The notes: generated from the sequence alone by a model not told the origin. 64,000 nucleotides of DNA from Candidatus Undinarchaeales archaeon (GCA_030753015.1 JASMDC010000002.1:62001-126000), one strand, 5' to 3'. Shown: positions 16,189 to 24,675, counted from the stretch's first letter. Program-made: numbers and translations.

Positions 16189-17187
16189 TTATGAGCTATC
16201 TCCGATCCAGGTGACATCTACTTCGTCGGTGCGGAAGCGCTGGGTTGTGAAGGACTCCTCGATGCCTTCCTTGATACCGGTCTCGTACATCTGCTCGCCA
16301 ACGAGGGCGATCATGGTACCGTTGTCACCGGCATACTCCCGGGGCACCACGTAGGCGTCACCTCCACGCTCATGGGCCATGGTGGCCACCATCTCGAAGA
16401 GGCGCTTATTGGCCGCAACACCGCCCACGAGGAGAGCGTCCTGCTTTTGGGTGTGGGCCATTGCACGCTCGGTGACCTCGGTTAGCATGGCGAAGGAGAC
16501 CTCCTGGACGGCCATGCACAGCGCTTTCATGTCCGCACCGTCGGCGAGCCGCCGCTTGATGTCGGAGAGGATGCCCGAGTAGGAGAGGTCCATACCCTTG
16601 ACCACGTACGGGAGCTCGATGAGGTCCGCACCCGCCTCGGCTGCCTCCCGGGCCATCCGCTCTACCGCCGGACCACCTGGGTGAGGGAGACCACCATACC
16701 GACAGAACTGGTCGAATAGGTTGCCGATGGGGATGTCCAGTGTCTCGCCGAACACGCGGTAACGATGCTCTTCATAGGCGATGACCTGGGTGTTGCCGCC
16801 GCTCACATAAAGAGTCACGGGATCGTCGATGTCACATGCCAGCCGCCCCACCTCGATGTGAGCGATGCAGTGGTTCACTGGGACCAGTGGGATACCATGA
16901 CGGATGGCCAGTGTCCGCGCCGTCACGAGCCCCGCAGCGAGGCAAGGGCCGAGTCCCGGTCCACGGGCGTAGGCAACAGCGTCAAGTTCGCTAGCACTCG
17001 TCCCCGCGGTCTCCAATGCCTCCGTGACCACCTTGGCGGCCACCTGTGCATGGTGCTCCGCAGCATCGCTGGGGCGGATGCCACCGACGGGGGGTTTGAA
17101 CGTGTCCATGATGTTGGAGAGGAGCGTACGCTCATGGCAAACGCCACACCCGAACGTATGGGCCGTTGACTCGATACCAAGGATCAC
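16189..17187 (-). CDS. kae1: tRNA N6-threonylcarbamoyladenosine synthesis protein Kae1
   Basis: 332 residues of the ASKHA fold. It shows GIESTAHTFGCG, EHHAQVA and NHCIAHIEVG (metal-binding histidines), YVSGGNTQV and LVGGVAANKRL. In KEOPS it transfers the threonylcarbamoyl group to A37 of ANN-decoding tRNAs. Many euryarchaea fuse Kae1 to the kinase Bud32; this one stops after the Kae1 part, so Bud32 must be elsewhere. The GTG start is 28 nt from a TATA core shared with the divergent gene. Confidence 0.94.
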   Translation of the reverse strand: MILGIESTAHTFGCGVCHERTLLSNIMDTFKPPVGGIRPSDAAEHHAQVAAKVVTEALETAGTSASELDAVAYARGPGLGPCLAAGLVTARTLAIRHGIPLVPVNHCIAHIEVGRLACDIDDPVTLYVSGGNTQVIAYEEHRYRVFGETLDIPIGNLFDQFCRYGGLPHPGGPAVERMAREAAEAGADLIELPYVVKGMDLSYSGILSDIKRRLADGADMKALCMAVQEVSFAMLTEVTERAMAHTQKQDALLVGGVAANKRLFEMVATMAHERGGDAYVVPREYAGDNGTMIALVGEQMYETGIKEGIEESFTTQRFRTDEVDVTWIGDSS

Positions 17188-17208
17188 GCATCCGAGTCGA
17201 AGGGGAAG

Positions 17209-17220
17209 ACATTAAAAGAT
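17209..17220. promoter_or_regulatory. TATA core midway between kae1 and the divergent gene
   Basis: ACATTAAAAGAT is centred at 17215, 28 nt from the kae1 GTG and 26 nt from the ATG at 17241. Both genes would be leaderless if the one element is used in both directions. Confidence 0.55.
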
Positions 17221-17240
17221 TGTTCCCGTCTGCCGCCGGT

Positions 17241-17789
17241 ATGTCAAGCTCCGAGGACATCACATGGGACGGCGAGTCCCTCGTCACCGCTACTATCGGT
17301 GAAGGCTACGAGGCCGAGAAGATAACCGGTGACTGCGACTTCGTCATCCAGGAGCTCATCAATGACGACCGCTCGCTCCGAGAACTCTATATCAACTGGT
17401 CCTGGACAAAGAAGGAAAAGGAGTACAGCGGCTTTGCGGTCATCGAGCCCGAGGGTGATGTAGAGTTCTGGGACAGCCGTCTTAAGGCCATCGGTGAGAA
17501 GGATCACCTTGACATCCACCATAAGGTGGAAGGATATATCCACAGCGTCAATGTGGTGTTGGATAAAGAGACCAAGGCTTTCGCGAACCTCTCCGAGGCC
17601 ATCGCATTCGCAAAGGAGCACAAGAAGGAGTTCGATGAGATCGACTTCGACATCATCCTTCCAAGCATACCTCTGCCGGGCAAGACGAAGATCTCCCCCA
17701 GGCGGGAGGAGGTGCTCGTCCATCTACCCGCGGTAGAGGACCATCTCCACGAGCATGAGAAGCACAAGGAACGCGTGGAGCTTATCTAG
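17241..17789 (+). CDS. Unrecognised soluble acidic protein
   Basis: 182 residues, no signal peptide or membrane helix. It mixes beta-rich stretches (LYINWSWTKKEKEYSGFAVI, VEFWDSRLKAIG) with a helical C-terminus rich in Glu, Lys and His (EEVLVHLPAVEDHLHEHEKH). I cannot assign it to a family. ATG 17241 is preferred over an upstream ATG at 17166 because of the TATA spacing. It is divergent from kae1 and ends 112 nt before the convergent eS31 gene. Confidence 0.65.
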   Translation: MSSSEDITWDGESLVTATIGEGYEAEKITGDCDFVIQELINDDRSLRELYINWSWTKKEKEYSGFAVIEPEGDVEFWDSRLKAIGEKDHLDIHHKVEGYIHSVNVVLDKETKAFANLSEAIAFAKEHKKEFDEIDFDIILPSIPLPGKTKISPRREEVLVHLPAVEDHLHEHEKHKERVELI

Positions 17790-17900
17790 TCGGGACCCGC
17801 TTATCCGGTTCCAAGGGACCGGGGCAGAAATCGTCATGTCAATAGCGTGAGAACTGGGGAGAACGACTTACCGGACAATCCCGCACAGTGGGATGAGGAG

Positions 17901-18068
17901 CTATTTCTTCCCGTACTCTGTGTAGCCGCAGCGGCCGCAGTGGAAGCGGTCCGCGTGCTTGGCCAGGAAGACGCCGTCCCCGCACCGCGGGCAGGGCTTG
18001 TTGTTCCGCTTCAGCTTCTCACCGTCAAGGGAATAGGCGGCGTTGGGAGTACCATCGGAGCTTACCAT
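17901..18068 (-). CDS. rps27ae: 30S ribosomal protein eS31 (S27ae)
   Basis: 55 residues with a four-Cys zinc ribbon ([20 protein letters not shown] then CGYT) at residues 26-48. This is the ribosomal half of the eukaryotic ubiquitin-S27a fusion; no ubiquitin-like part is present, as usual in archaea. The ATG overlaps the eS24 stop (TGATG). It is the last gene of the operon starting at L7Ae. Confidence 0.93.
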   Translation of the reverse strand: MVSSDGTPNAAYSLDGEKLKRNNKPCPRCGDGVFLAKHADRFHCGRCGYTEYGKK

Positions 18069-18601
18069 CAGGCTTTCTCCTCCTTAGGTGCCTTTTCCTT
18101 CTTTCCCTCGGCCTTCTTCTCCTTTGGCGCCTTTTCCTTCTTTCCCTCGGCCTTCTTCTCCTTTGGCGCCTTTTCCTTCTTTACCTTGGCCTTCTTCTCC
18201 TTTGGCGCCTCTTCCTTCTTATCCTCGGTCTTCTCTTCCTTTGGCGCCTCTTCCTTCTTTTCCTCGGCCTTCTCTTCCTTTGGCGCCTCTTCCTTCTTTT
18301 CCTCGGCCTTCTCTTCGCCCTTGATGAGGCCGTTCTTCCTCAGCGTGGCCTTGGTCTCCACTTTTGCGAGCACACCAGCGTCCTTGTAGACCGAGGCATT
18401 GCCCTCACAGGAGTCGATGCCGAAGGTTGTCTCGTACCGGTTGACGATCAAGAGCTCCTTCTTCGCCTTCAGGGCCGATGCCAATTGGGCTCGCACCTCG
18501 CCGATGGGCGGGGTGGCGGCAGTCTTGTGGTCGATGCGGAAGCGCACCTCGGTGCGCGCGAGCAGGAGGTTCTCGTTCTTCTCAACGATTTCAACTTCCA
18601 T
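18068..18601 (-). CDS. rps24e: 30S ribosomal protein eS24 with long charged repeat tail
   Basis: 177 residues against about 100 usual. Residues 1 to about 93 are eS24 ([30 protein letters not shown]). The rest is six copies of a 13-residue unit, changing from Glu-rich ([13 protein letters not shown]) to Lys-rich ([13 protein letters not shown]) toward the C-terminus. The charge of the tail thus shifts along its length. The DNA repeats at 39 bp. The core is complete, so the protein should be functional; the tail's role is unknown. Confidence 0.92.
   Translation of the reverse strand: MEVEIVEKNENLLLARTEVRFRIDHKTAATPPIGEVRAQLASALKAKKELLIVNRYETTFGIDSCEGNASVYKDAGVLAKVETKATLRKNGLIKGEEKAEEKKEEAPKEEKAEEKKEEAPKEEKTEDKKEEAPKEKKAKVKKEKAPKEKKAEGKKEKAPKEKKAEGKKEKAPKEEKA
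18071..18315 (-). repeat. 39-bp tandem repeats coding the eS24 tail
   Basis: Six in-frame 39-bp copies, each encoding a 13-residue Lys/Glu/Ala/Pro unit. Neighbouring copies are nearly identical and the outer ones have diverged. Confidence 0.85.
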
Positions 18602-18625
18602 GTAAATTCACTCCGTATGTAAATA

Positions 18626-18811
18626 TTATCGTACGCGCAGTGCGTACTTTCCGGGGATATCGACTCCCATCTCGGTAGCAATGATGGAATCATTCGCGTC
18701 CAGGATGTGTGCCACCCCGGTCCATGTAGTCGTGAAGGAGTCGCCCCCGCAAATGGGGCACTTGTCCTTCAGTACGATGCGGCGGCAGGAGCGGCAGACC
18801 TTCTCAGGCAA
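18626..18811 (-). CDS. spt4: Transcription elongation factor Spt4
   Basis: 61 residues with a zinc-binding CRSCRRIV...CPICGGDSF (about 6-26) and the terminal VDIPGKYALRVR of archaeal Spt4 (RpoE''). It pairs with Spt5 to clamp RNA polymerase on DNA. No ATG is available. The TTG at 18811 lies eight bases after GGAGG and gives the normal length (L)PEKVCRSC. The start overlaps the end of rpo7 by 8 nt. Confidence 0.93.
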   Translation of the reverse strand: MPEKVCRSCRRIVLKDKCPICGGDSFTTTWTGVAHILDANDSIIATEMGVDIPGKYALRVR

Positions 18812-19355
18812 GGACAACACCTCCTTCCTCCTCGCCAGCCCAATCGATCTTGCCAAGACCGGGCTGGCGCATGGTCAGACCGACCTTGGCGGACTGGCTG
18901 TGCTTGTAGGACACGGTGATGATGCGTGCCCTGACCTTGTCGCCGCTCTTGAGTACGCGCTTGCTCTCGCGGCCCATGAGAACACCGTCCTTACTGTACG
19001 AGATATAATCATCGGTGATCTGCGAGATGTGGACGAGGCCGTCGATGGGCCCGAGGCGGATGAACGCACCGAAGTCCACGATCTCGATGATAGTGCCCTC
19101 GACCACTTCGTGGAGCTCGGGTCGGTAGATGAGCATCTCGAACACTGTGTCGTAGTAGACGCCAGCGTCACCGGGGATGATCTTCCCCTCGCCAACGCTC
19201 TCTACCTTGGTGATACAGAGCACAACACCGACCTGACGGTCCATGAGGCCCTCATATGCCTTGCGCAGGGACACATCTACCGCTTCCATGGGCTTCTTGC
19301 CCAGGAGCGATGGATCCACCCGGACGCTGTCGCGCATCGAGACCAGTTTATACAT
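18804..19355 (-). CDS. rpo7: DNA-directed RNA polymerase subunit Rpo7 (RpoE')
   Basis: 183 residues. The N-terminal tip domain (1-80, MYKLVSMRDSVRVDPSLLG) is followed by an S1/OB domain (GTIIEIVDFGAFIRLGPIDG, about 86-105). With Rpo4 it forms the stalk of archaeal RNA polymerase and helps open complexes and bind exiting RNA. It lies between pyrophosphatase and spt4. Confidence 0.95.
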   Translation of the reverse strand: MYKLVSMRDSVRVDPSLLGKKPMEAVDVSLRKAYEGLMDRQVGVVLCITKVESVGEGKIIPGDAGVYYDTVFEMLIYRPELHEVVEGTIIEIVDFGAFIRLGPIDGLVHISQITDDYISYSKDGVLMGRESKRVLKSGDKVRARIITVSYKHSQSAKVGLTMRQPGLGKIDWAGEEEGGVVLA

Positions 19356-19367
19356 GATTATACCCTC

Positions 19368-19925
19368 CTATCGAATCTCCAGTTTCGGCCGCACCTTCTT
19401 ATCGAACAGCCGCATCGAATGTGCGATGACCTTGCGAGCGGTCACCGCATCCCGCCATCCTAGCACCTCAGTGGTGACGTCCCCGGCGAGTTCGCTCTGG
19501 AGACTGAAGTACCGGGCGATCTCCTTAGGGAGGTTGGTTGGCAGGTCGTCAAGTCGTTTGATATCAGCGAGCGTTCGGTCGCGGACTGGCACGGCCAGCA
19601 CCGTGTCCGAGCGTTGCTCACCTGTGATCATTTCAAGTATCGCTATAGGGCGCGACTCGATGACGCACCCGGGAAATGTCGGTTCGTTGGTGACGACCAG
19701 ACAGTCGAGGGGCTCCCCGTTGTCAAAGATCGTCTGCGGTATGATCCCGTAATCGCCGTTGTGGAAGACGGGGGCAGAGAGTACCGTAGTGAGCTGGTAG
19801 TACACTTGTCCCTTGTCAGAGACCATCTCGTACTTGTTACGTCCCCCGCGGGGTACTTCGACCACGACGTTGATGATTTCTGGCGGATCCGGTCCAGGCG
19901 GGATGGTGATCCAGGGGTTGCTCAT
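19368..19925 (-). CDS. ppa: Inorganic pyrophosphatase, family I
   Basis: 185 residues of soluble family I enzyme: VVVEVPRGGRNKYE at the N-terminus, HNGDYGIIPQT, the metal-binding region NGEPLDCLVV, and VPVRDRT for the later acidic site. It removes PPi made in tRNA charging, transcription and replication. The family-signature Asp positions D-x-(S/G)-D-P-x-D are partly changed (DNGEPLDCLVV), so metal use may differ. The ATGA overlap with the PIN gene and place before rpo7 put it inside the translation/transcription operon, which is unusual. Confidence 0.9.
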   Translation of the reverse strand: MSNPWITIPPGPDPPEIINVVVEVPRGGRNKYEMVSDKGQVYYQLTTVLSAPVFHNGDYGIIPQTIFDNGEPLDCLVVTNEPTFPGCVIESRPIAILEMITGEQRSDTVLAVPVRDRTLADIKRLDDLPTNLPKEIARYFSLQSELAGDVTTEVLGWRDAVTARKVIAHSMRLFDKKVRPKLEIR

Positions 19926-20305
19926 GCGCTCACCTCCTCAAGATGACTACGGTTGCGGAGTACCACAACGGGGCGTCTAAGCTCGGCGAGACGCTGCTTG
20001 AGCTCTTTGTCCTGTGTACACACTACGGCCCCTTCCTCCTGGGAAAGGGCGACGAGAATGTCGTCCGTCGATCCCGGAGCGGTGAATGGAAGCACGGCGA
20101 CCCCTAAATCTACAAGCTTGAGCCCGACCTCGGCCGCGAGGTTGTCTCGGCCACGGCCAGCGGTTGCCAGTGCCCGCAACTCGTCCATGACAGCGGGGAC
20201 GGTGACCGTCTCAGCACTGGGATTGAGGCGAGTGAGCTCGGTCAGGACGTCCACACCAAAGTTATGTGGGATCATCAGGAAATTCGTATCGAGAGCGTAC
20301 ATCAT
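19922..20305 (-). CDS. PIN-domain nuclease-like protein (Fcf1/VapC9-like)
   Basis: 127 residues beginning ALDTNFLMIPHNFGVDVLTEL, the first acidic site of PIN domains. A second acidic site follows (DDILVALSQEEGAVVCTQDKELKQR). Archaeal proteins of this type always sit next to aIF2-gamma and are related to eukaryotic Fcf1/Utp24, which cuts pre-rRNA. A role in rRNA processing is inference from that. The start codon overlaps the aIF2-gamma stop (TAATG). It is not paired with an antitoxin gene. Confidence 0.85.
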   Translation of the reverse strand: MMYALDTNFLMIPHNFGVDVLTELTRLNPSAETVTVPAVMDELRALATAGRGRDNLAAEVGLKLVDLGVAVLPFTAPGSTDDILVALSQEEGAVVCTQDKELKQRLAELRRPVVVLRNRSHLEEVSA

Positions 20306-21540
20306 TAGATGACACCGTACCCGATCAATCGCCACCTAGCCCCGAACCGCCGCGAGAGCGAGGCACGCTCACCCTCCAGCGCGCATACGGGGCGCTTGAG
20401 CGCCACACGCACGTGGTCCTTGTGTTTGTCGACTACCACACCGACGGTAGTGGCCGAACCTACGTTGATCATGAACAGCTCCTTGGGTGAGATGGGTTCC
20501 ACAGCGATCTCTTCCTTGGATCCCACCACGCGTTCGAGGAGAGTGACGTCCATGTCGAGCGTCGAGAGGACCGGGGGCAGCTTGCCGGGGAAGCCAACGA
20601 GGTTGCCCGAGAGCGAGTCCGCCTTGGAGAGCGATGGGTCCAGGGACGTACCGATACCGAACGATCCGCCGGGGGTCACCTCTTTTGTGGCCTTATCCCC
20701 TGTCGTGATGGTCGTGACGGTCGTGTGCAACGGTTCCCAAACGTCCTTGTTCTCGACCTTATGCCTGATTCCTGGCCGGATCTCGATCTCGTCCCCGATC
20801 TTGAGCTTGCCTTGAACGAGAGCACCGCCGAGGACGCCACCCACGAGCTTGGAGGGATGCTTTCCCGGTCGGTTGACATCGAAAGAGCGCGCGACGTGCA
20901 TACGCGGGTCAGCGGACGGGTCCCGCTTGGGTGTCGGGATGATAGTCTCGATGGCCTGGATCAAGGCGTCCACGTTGATACTATGCTGAGCGGAGATCGG
21001 GATGATGGGAGTTGTCTTAGCCCGTTCCTCTCCGAGGAATTGGACGATCTGTTCATAGTTTTCTTGGACCTGCTCACGGGAGACCAGATCGACCTTGTTC
21101 TGGACCACGACGATTTTTTTGACGCCGACTATGTCCAGCGCCATGAGGTGCTCCTTCGTCTGGGGCTGGGGACACTCCTCGTTGGCTGCGACCACTAGCA
21201 GCGCACCGTCCATGATAGCAGCGCCACAGAGCATGGTGGCCATGAGGGTCTCGTGACCCGGAGAGTCAACGAAGGATACGGCCCGCTGGAGCTTTGCCTC
21301 GCCACCGCACGCAACACACCGATTGAGGGTGGTGAAAGCTTTAGGGCCCTTCTCCTTGGGGCACTTGTAGAAGGATGTGTTGGCGTAGCCGAGCTTGATC
21401 GTGATACCGCGTTTGAGCTCCTCGGAGTGGGTGTCAGCCCATACTCCACTGAGCGCTTTAGTGAGCGTTGTCTTTCCGTGGTCGATGTGACCGACGAGTC
21501 CGATATTGACCTCAGGTTGTGAGACTGGATTGGGGGACAT
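20305..21540 (-). CDS. eif2g: Translation initiation factor aIF2 subunit gamma
   Basis: 411 residues. GTPase motifs: GLVGHIDHGKTTL, DSPGHETL and NKVDL. The zinc knuckle (CPKEK...CVACGG) with only three or four Cys lies between switch regions, as in the family. Two beta barrels follow. It brings initiator tRNA-Met to the 30S subunit. ATG 21540 (MSPNPVSQPEVNIGL) is used rather than an ATG farther upstream inside eS6. Confidence 0.95.
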   Translation of the reverse strand: MSPNPVSQPEVNIGLVGHIDHGKTTLTKALSGVWADTHSEELKRGITIKLGYANTSFYKCPKEKGPKAFTTLNRCVACGGEAKLQRAVSFVDSPGHETLMATMLCGAAIMDGALLVVAANEECPQPQTKEHLMALDIVGVKKIVVVQNKVDLVSREQVQENYEQIVQFLGEERAKTTPIIPISAQHSINVDALIQAIETIIPTPKRDPSADPRMHVARSFDVNRPGKHPSKLVGGVLGGALVQGKLKIGDEIEIRPGIRHKVENKDVWEPLHTTVTTITTGDKATKEVTPGGSFGIGTSLDPSLSKADSLSGNLVGFPGKLPPVLSTLDMDVTLLERVVGSKEEIAVEPISPKELFMINVGSATTVGVVVDKHKDHVRVALKRPVCALEGERASLSRRFGARWRLIGYGVI

Positions 21541-21544
21541 GTCT

Positions 21545-21949
21545 TCACTCGGCCTTCTCGGCCCCTCCATCATCGCCAGCGAAGGAGCTCTCGAGCTTCT
21601 TCTTCCCAGCCTTGACTACCTTGGTGTTGATCTGTAGGATGGCGTCCGAGATCGTGTTCCCACGCACACTCTTACGCCGCCGAATACCATCGGATGTCGG
21701 TCGGTAGCCGGGCGGTCCGGCGAGGAGCACCTTCTTACGAGCTGCACCTTCGACATCCTTACGCATGGCGAAGCCTTGCCTATCTGAGCCACCTGTGATC
21801 ATGAGCTCGTAACCGGTGAGACCGAGGACTTCGCCCCGGAAGGTCTCACCTATTCTCTTTCCGATGAGGCTTTTCATCTCATCCCCAGAGAGTTCCTTCT
21901 GGTAGCACTTGCCTCCCTTGATATCCGATATCGTTACTTTGAACACCAT
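21545..21949 (-). CDS. rps6e: 30S ribosomal protein eS6
   Basis: 134 residues from ATG 21949 (MVFKVTISDIKGGKCYQKEL). Characteristic RIGETFRGEVLGLTGYEL, ITGGSDRQGFAMR and RRRKSVRGNTIS segments are seen. There is a short acidic tail (AGDDGGAEKAE). It follows aIF5B with a 12-nt overlap-sized gap and precedes aIF2-gamma by 4 nt. Confidence 0.94.
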   Translation of the reverse strand: MVFKVTISDIKGGKCYQKELSGDEMKSLIGKRIGETFRGEVLGLTGYELMITGGSDRQGFAMRKDVEGAARKKVLLAGPPGYRPTSDGIRRRKSVRGNTISDAILQINTKVVKAGKKKLESSFAGDDGGAEKAE

Positions 21950-21960
21950 TATCATCATCC

Positions 21961-23733
21961 CTATCCGAGCGCCCACAACGGATTGCGAGTGCGCTTTATA
22001 TCGACGATCTGCTGAAGCGCCGCCTTCTCACTTCCCCGGATAACTTCCAATATCTTTTTAATTGTTCTGTAATCGGGCTCCGGGATATCGGTGAGGAGAA
22101 TATCGTCCTCATCGAAGTCTTTTCCTACCTTTGCGGAGTCGATGGAGAGCGCGACCTGCATACCCTCATCGGCTTTCCGCACGTTTTCACCTTTGTCCTG
22201 TACACCCTTGATACGCCCCACACAATCGCCTTTCAGGGTCATGAGGGGATACCCGGGCTTGACGAGGCCGCCGAGGATCTCCACACCTACCACGGCCGGC
22301 TTGCACTGCCTGAACACGTAGCCACGGAGCACGTGGACCTTGCCGGCCCGCACCACGTTGGAGAGTAGCTCCTCCTTCTCCTTTGCCCTTTCAGTAGTGG
22401 TCCACTCGTCGTAATCCTCGAGGAGCCGGTAGATGACGGTGTTGTTGAACACCGGTACATTCTTGTTTCTGGATAGATCTTCGGCATCGGGAAGGACCGA
22501 TGTGTTGAATCCGAGCACGATGCCGCGGTAACGGTCGGTCTTGCCCACTTGTTCGGCCTTGAGCACATCGCGCTTGGTGACACGTCCCACATCAGCCCGG
22601 CTGATCGGGATCTCAAGGGCTTTGAGCATGCCCACGAGGGCCTCCAGGGCGCCCAGCGTATCGGCCTTGATGACGATACCGTTGACGTTCTGTTCAACGA
22701 GGACGTCGCTCACCTCTTGCGTAGCTGCCTGGACGAGCCGCTTGACCTCCTTCTTGTTCTTTGCCACGGTCAGGGTCGTACCTGCCATAGCGTTCTCGAG
22801 GCCAGGTGCCGCGATCTTGATGCCGGCTGCCGCCTGCACCTCCTTGACCGAGTCGAACTTGTCCCTCGGATCGCGGATCTCGTCGAGGGGTTTGGGGTTG
22901 AGCAGGGCACGCACACGGGCCACGATGGGTGGTCCAAGCGAGCCTACGATGATCGTATCACCCTCCTTGATGGTACCATCGTAGAGGATGACATCGAGGG
23001 TCGTGCCCAGACCCCGCTCCTCCTTCACTTCGAGGATGGTGCCCTTGCCAGGGGCGCTCACGTCCACCGCGAGGCCCTCCTTGAGGAATTGCTGAGTGAG
23101 CCCGGACAGCACCATGAGGAGCTCGCCGATACCTTCCCCGGTCTTTGCAGAGACCGGAACGATGGACACCTGCTTGGCAAAGTCGGCGATCCGGTCAAAC
23201 CGCTCTCCCTCGAATCCCTGCTCCGAGAGCTGGCCTACGAGCGTATAAATCCGCTCCTCGAGCTTATCCACGACGTCCTTCGACTGCTGCTTCAGGCTCT
23301 CTGTGATGCAGGTGGTATCCCCTTTCTTCCATCCATGGATCATGTCCACCTTGTTGGCGGCCACGAGGAAGGGTGTCTTCGATTGACGGAGAATGGTCAG
23401 CGACTCGATGGTCTGGGGCCGGAACCCGTCATTGAGATCAACGACAAGTAGAGCAAAATCGGAGAGAGCACCACCGCGCTTGCGGAGGCTCGTGAACGCG
23501 TGGTGGCCCGGAGTGTCGATGAATAGCAATCCCGGGATGCTCAGGCAAGTGTCCCCCTTCATGAGCCCCTTACAATATGACTCTACGACGTCGAGGGGTA
23601 CACAGGTGGCACCTATATGCTGAGTGATACCACCAGACTCACGGCCAGCTACCGATGTCTTCCTGATCCAGTCCAAGATGCTCGTCTTACCATGGTCCAC
23701 ATGGCCGAGCACGGAGACTATCGGTTGGCGCAA
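21961..23733 (-). CDS. infB: Translation initiation factor aIF5B (IF2-like)
   Basis: 590 residues, the archaeal length. The GTPase domain starts at residue 6 (VSVLGHVDHGKTS), with DTPGHHAF and NKVDMIHGW. EF-Tu-like domain II, domain III (NGIVIKADTLGALEALVGML) and domain IV follow. It promotes joining of the 50S subunit. The start is TTG 23733, the only in-frame start after an upstream TAG, with GGGAG nine bases before. No intein is present, although some archaeal infB genes carry one. Confidence 0.95.
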   Translation of the reverse strand: MRQPIVSVLGHVDHGKTSILDWIRKTSVAGRESGGITQHIGATCVPLDVVESYCKGLMKGDTCLSIPGLLFIDTPGHHAFTSLRKRGGALSDFALLVVDLNDGFRPQTIESLTILRQSKTPFLVAANKVDMIHGWKKGDTTCITESLKQQSKDVVDKLEERIYTLVGQLSEQGFEGERFDRIADFAKQVSIVPVSAKTGEGIGELLMVLSGLTQQFLKEGLAVDVSAPGKGTILEVKEERGLGTTLDVILYDGTIKEGDTIIVGSLGPPIVARVRALLNPKPLDEIRDPRDKFDSVKEVQAAAGIKIAAPGLENAMAGTTLTVAKNKKEVKRLVQAATQEVSDVLVEQNVNGIVIKADTLGALEALVGMLKALEIPISRADVGRVTKRDVLKAEQVGKTDRYRGIVLGFNTSVLPDAEDLSRNKNVPVFNNTVIYRLLEDYDEWTTTERAKEKEELLSNVVRAGKVHVLRGYVFRQCKPAVVGVEILGGLVKPGYPLMTLKGDCVGRIKGVQDKGENVRKADEGMQVALSIDSAKVGKDFDEDDILLTDIPEPDYRTIKKILEVIRGSEKAALQQIVDIKRTRNPLWALG

Positions 23734-23776
23734 CGCTGTCTACTCCCGGGGGAAGCCGCGGTCGATGCCGCGGCGT

Positions 23777-23953
23777 TCAGGGCTTTTTCTTCTGCCCCTG
23801 CTCGGTCCACTTGACCCGGCGGGGAACCCTAGAGAGGTTCAGGAGGTTGTTGTCGCACTTGCTCGAGCAGAAGTACAGGATAGTACCGTCGTCCTTGACG
23901 AACATCATCCCCGAACCGGGCTCGATTTCTTTTCCACAGAAGCTGCAGTCCAT
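23777..23953 (-). CDS. rpl24e: 50S ribosomal protein eL24
   Basis: 58 residues with a zinc site [18 protein letters not shown]...[10 protein letters not shown] (Cys 3, 6, 32 and 36). It ends in a basic tail. ATG 23953 is 8 nt after the eS28 stop. The ndk gene that often follows in archaea is missing; aIF5B comes next after a short spacer. Confidence 0.93.
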   Translation of the reverse strand: MDCSFCGKEIEPGSGMMFVKDDGTILYFCSSKCDNNLLNLSRVPRRVKWTEQGQKKKP

Positions 23954-23960
23954 AGTGCTC

Positions 23961-24212
23961 CTACCTCGCTGACAACTTTGATGCCTGCATGGTTGTTTCC
24001 ATAAGCATCAGTATGTCGCCCGTCCTGATGGGCCCTCTGATGTTGCGTACGATGATCTTACCTTGGTCGCGCCCGACGAGAACCTCGCATCGGACCTGGA
24101 TGACCTCACCACGAACGCCGGTGCGTCCCATGATCTCGACCACCCGAGCGGGTGTTCCCAGGTCGGATGCAGCCGATTTCGCCTCTTCCTTCTTTTCAGC
24201 ACCTCGTGCCAC
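23961..24212 (-). CDS. rps28e: 30S ribosomal protein eS28
   Basis: 83 residues. The OB-fold core is [24 protein letters not shown], then [22 protein letters not shown], the signature of eS28 at the mRNA exit. A short charged N-terminal extension ([13 protein letters not shown]) is slightly longer than usual. It lies between L7Ae and eL24. Confidence 0.94.
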   Translation of the reverse strand: MARGAEKKEEAKSAASDLGTPARVVEIMGRTGVRGEVIQVRCEVLVGRDQGKIIVRNIRGPIRTGDILMLMETTMQASKLSAR

Positions 24213-24221
24213 GGCGCTCCC

Positions 24222-24596
24222 CTACTTATTCTTCAGGAGCTCGGCGACCTTGGCCTGGATCTCCTCGATAATGGGCTTGGCATTGCCAGGCTTTGTGATG
24301 GCGATGGCCGCCGAGGGTACGTCGATGCCGGCCGCGGCGCCCAGTTCCACTTTGCTCTGGACATATACATAGGGTACCTCCTTCTCCTCACAGAGGGGGG
24401 GGAGGTGGGCCACGACCTCGGGGGGCGTGACGTCTTCGGCGATGACCACGAGGCTCGCCTGCTTGCGTTCGATGACCTTCGTGGCCTCATTGCTGCCCTT
24501 CTTGAGCTTACCGGAGGTCTTGGCGACCTCAATGGCCTCAAGGGCCTTGTCGGCGAGCTCTTTGGGCGTATCATACTTCACATGAATCGCTGCCAT
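24222..24596 (-). CDS. rpl7ae: Ribosomal/kink-turn binding protein L7Ae
   Basis: 124 residues, with [27 protein letters not shown], the kink-turn binding helix and loop, and [11 protein letters not shown]. It binds K-turns in 23S rRNA, box C/D and H/ACA guide RNAs and RNase P RNA. ATG 24596 has GGAAGG nine bases upstream; a TTG at 24605 is less well placed. It is the first gene of the 12-gene operon, with a TATA at 24667-24675. Confidence 0.95.
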   Translation of the reverse strand: MAAIHVKYDTPKELADKALEAIEVAKTSGKLKKGSNEATKVIERKQASLVVIAEDVTPPEVVAHLPPLCEEKEVPYVYVQSKVELGAAAGIDVPSAAIAITKPGNAKPIIEEIQAKVAELLKNK

Positions 24597-24666
24597 TTCA
24601 TTCAACCTTCCTCGGAATAAATTCCGTCATCGTTCATTGGTTTGGTTGGTGGTGTGGAACGGTTCA

Positions 24667-24675
24667 ATTTATAAG
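24667..24675 (-). promoter_or_regulatory. TATA element of the L7Ae-to-eS31 operon
   Basis: CTTATAAAT on the minus strand. The expected transcript start is about 24645, leaving a leader of about 50 nt with a Shine-Dalgarno. L7Ae is autoregulated through K-turns in some archaea, so the leader deserves a fold check. Confidence 0.5.

Noticed and set aside
22549-23451. 300-codon frame antisense to aIF5B
   Set aside because: aIF5B on the other strand has complete GTPase motifs, so this is a shadow.
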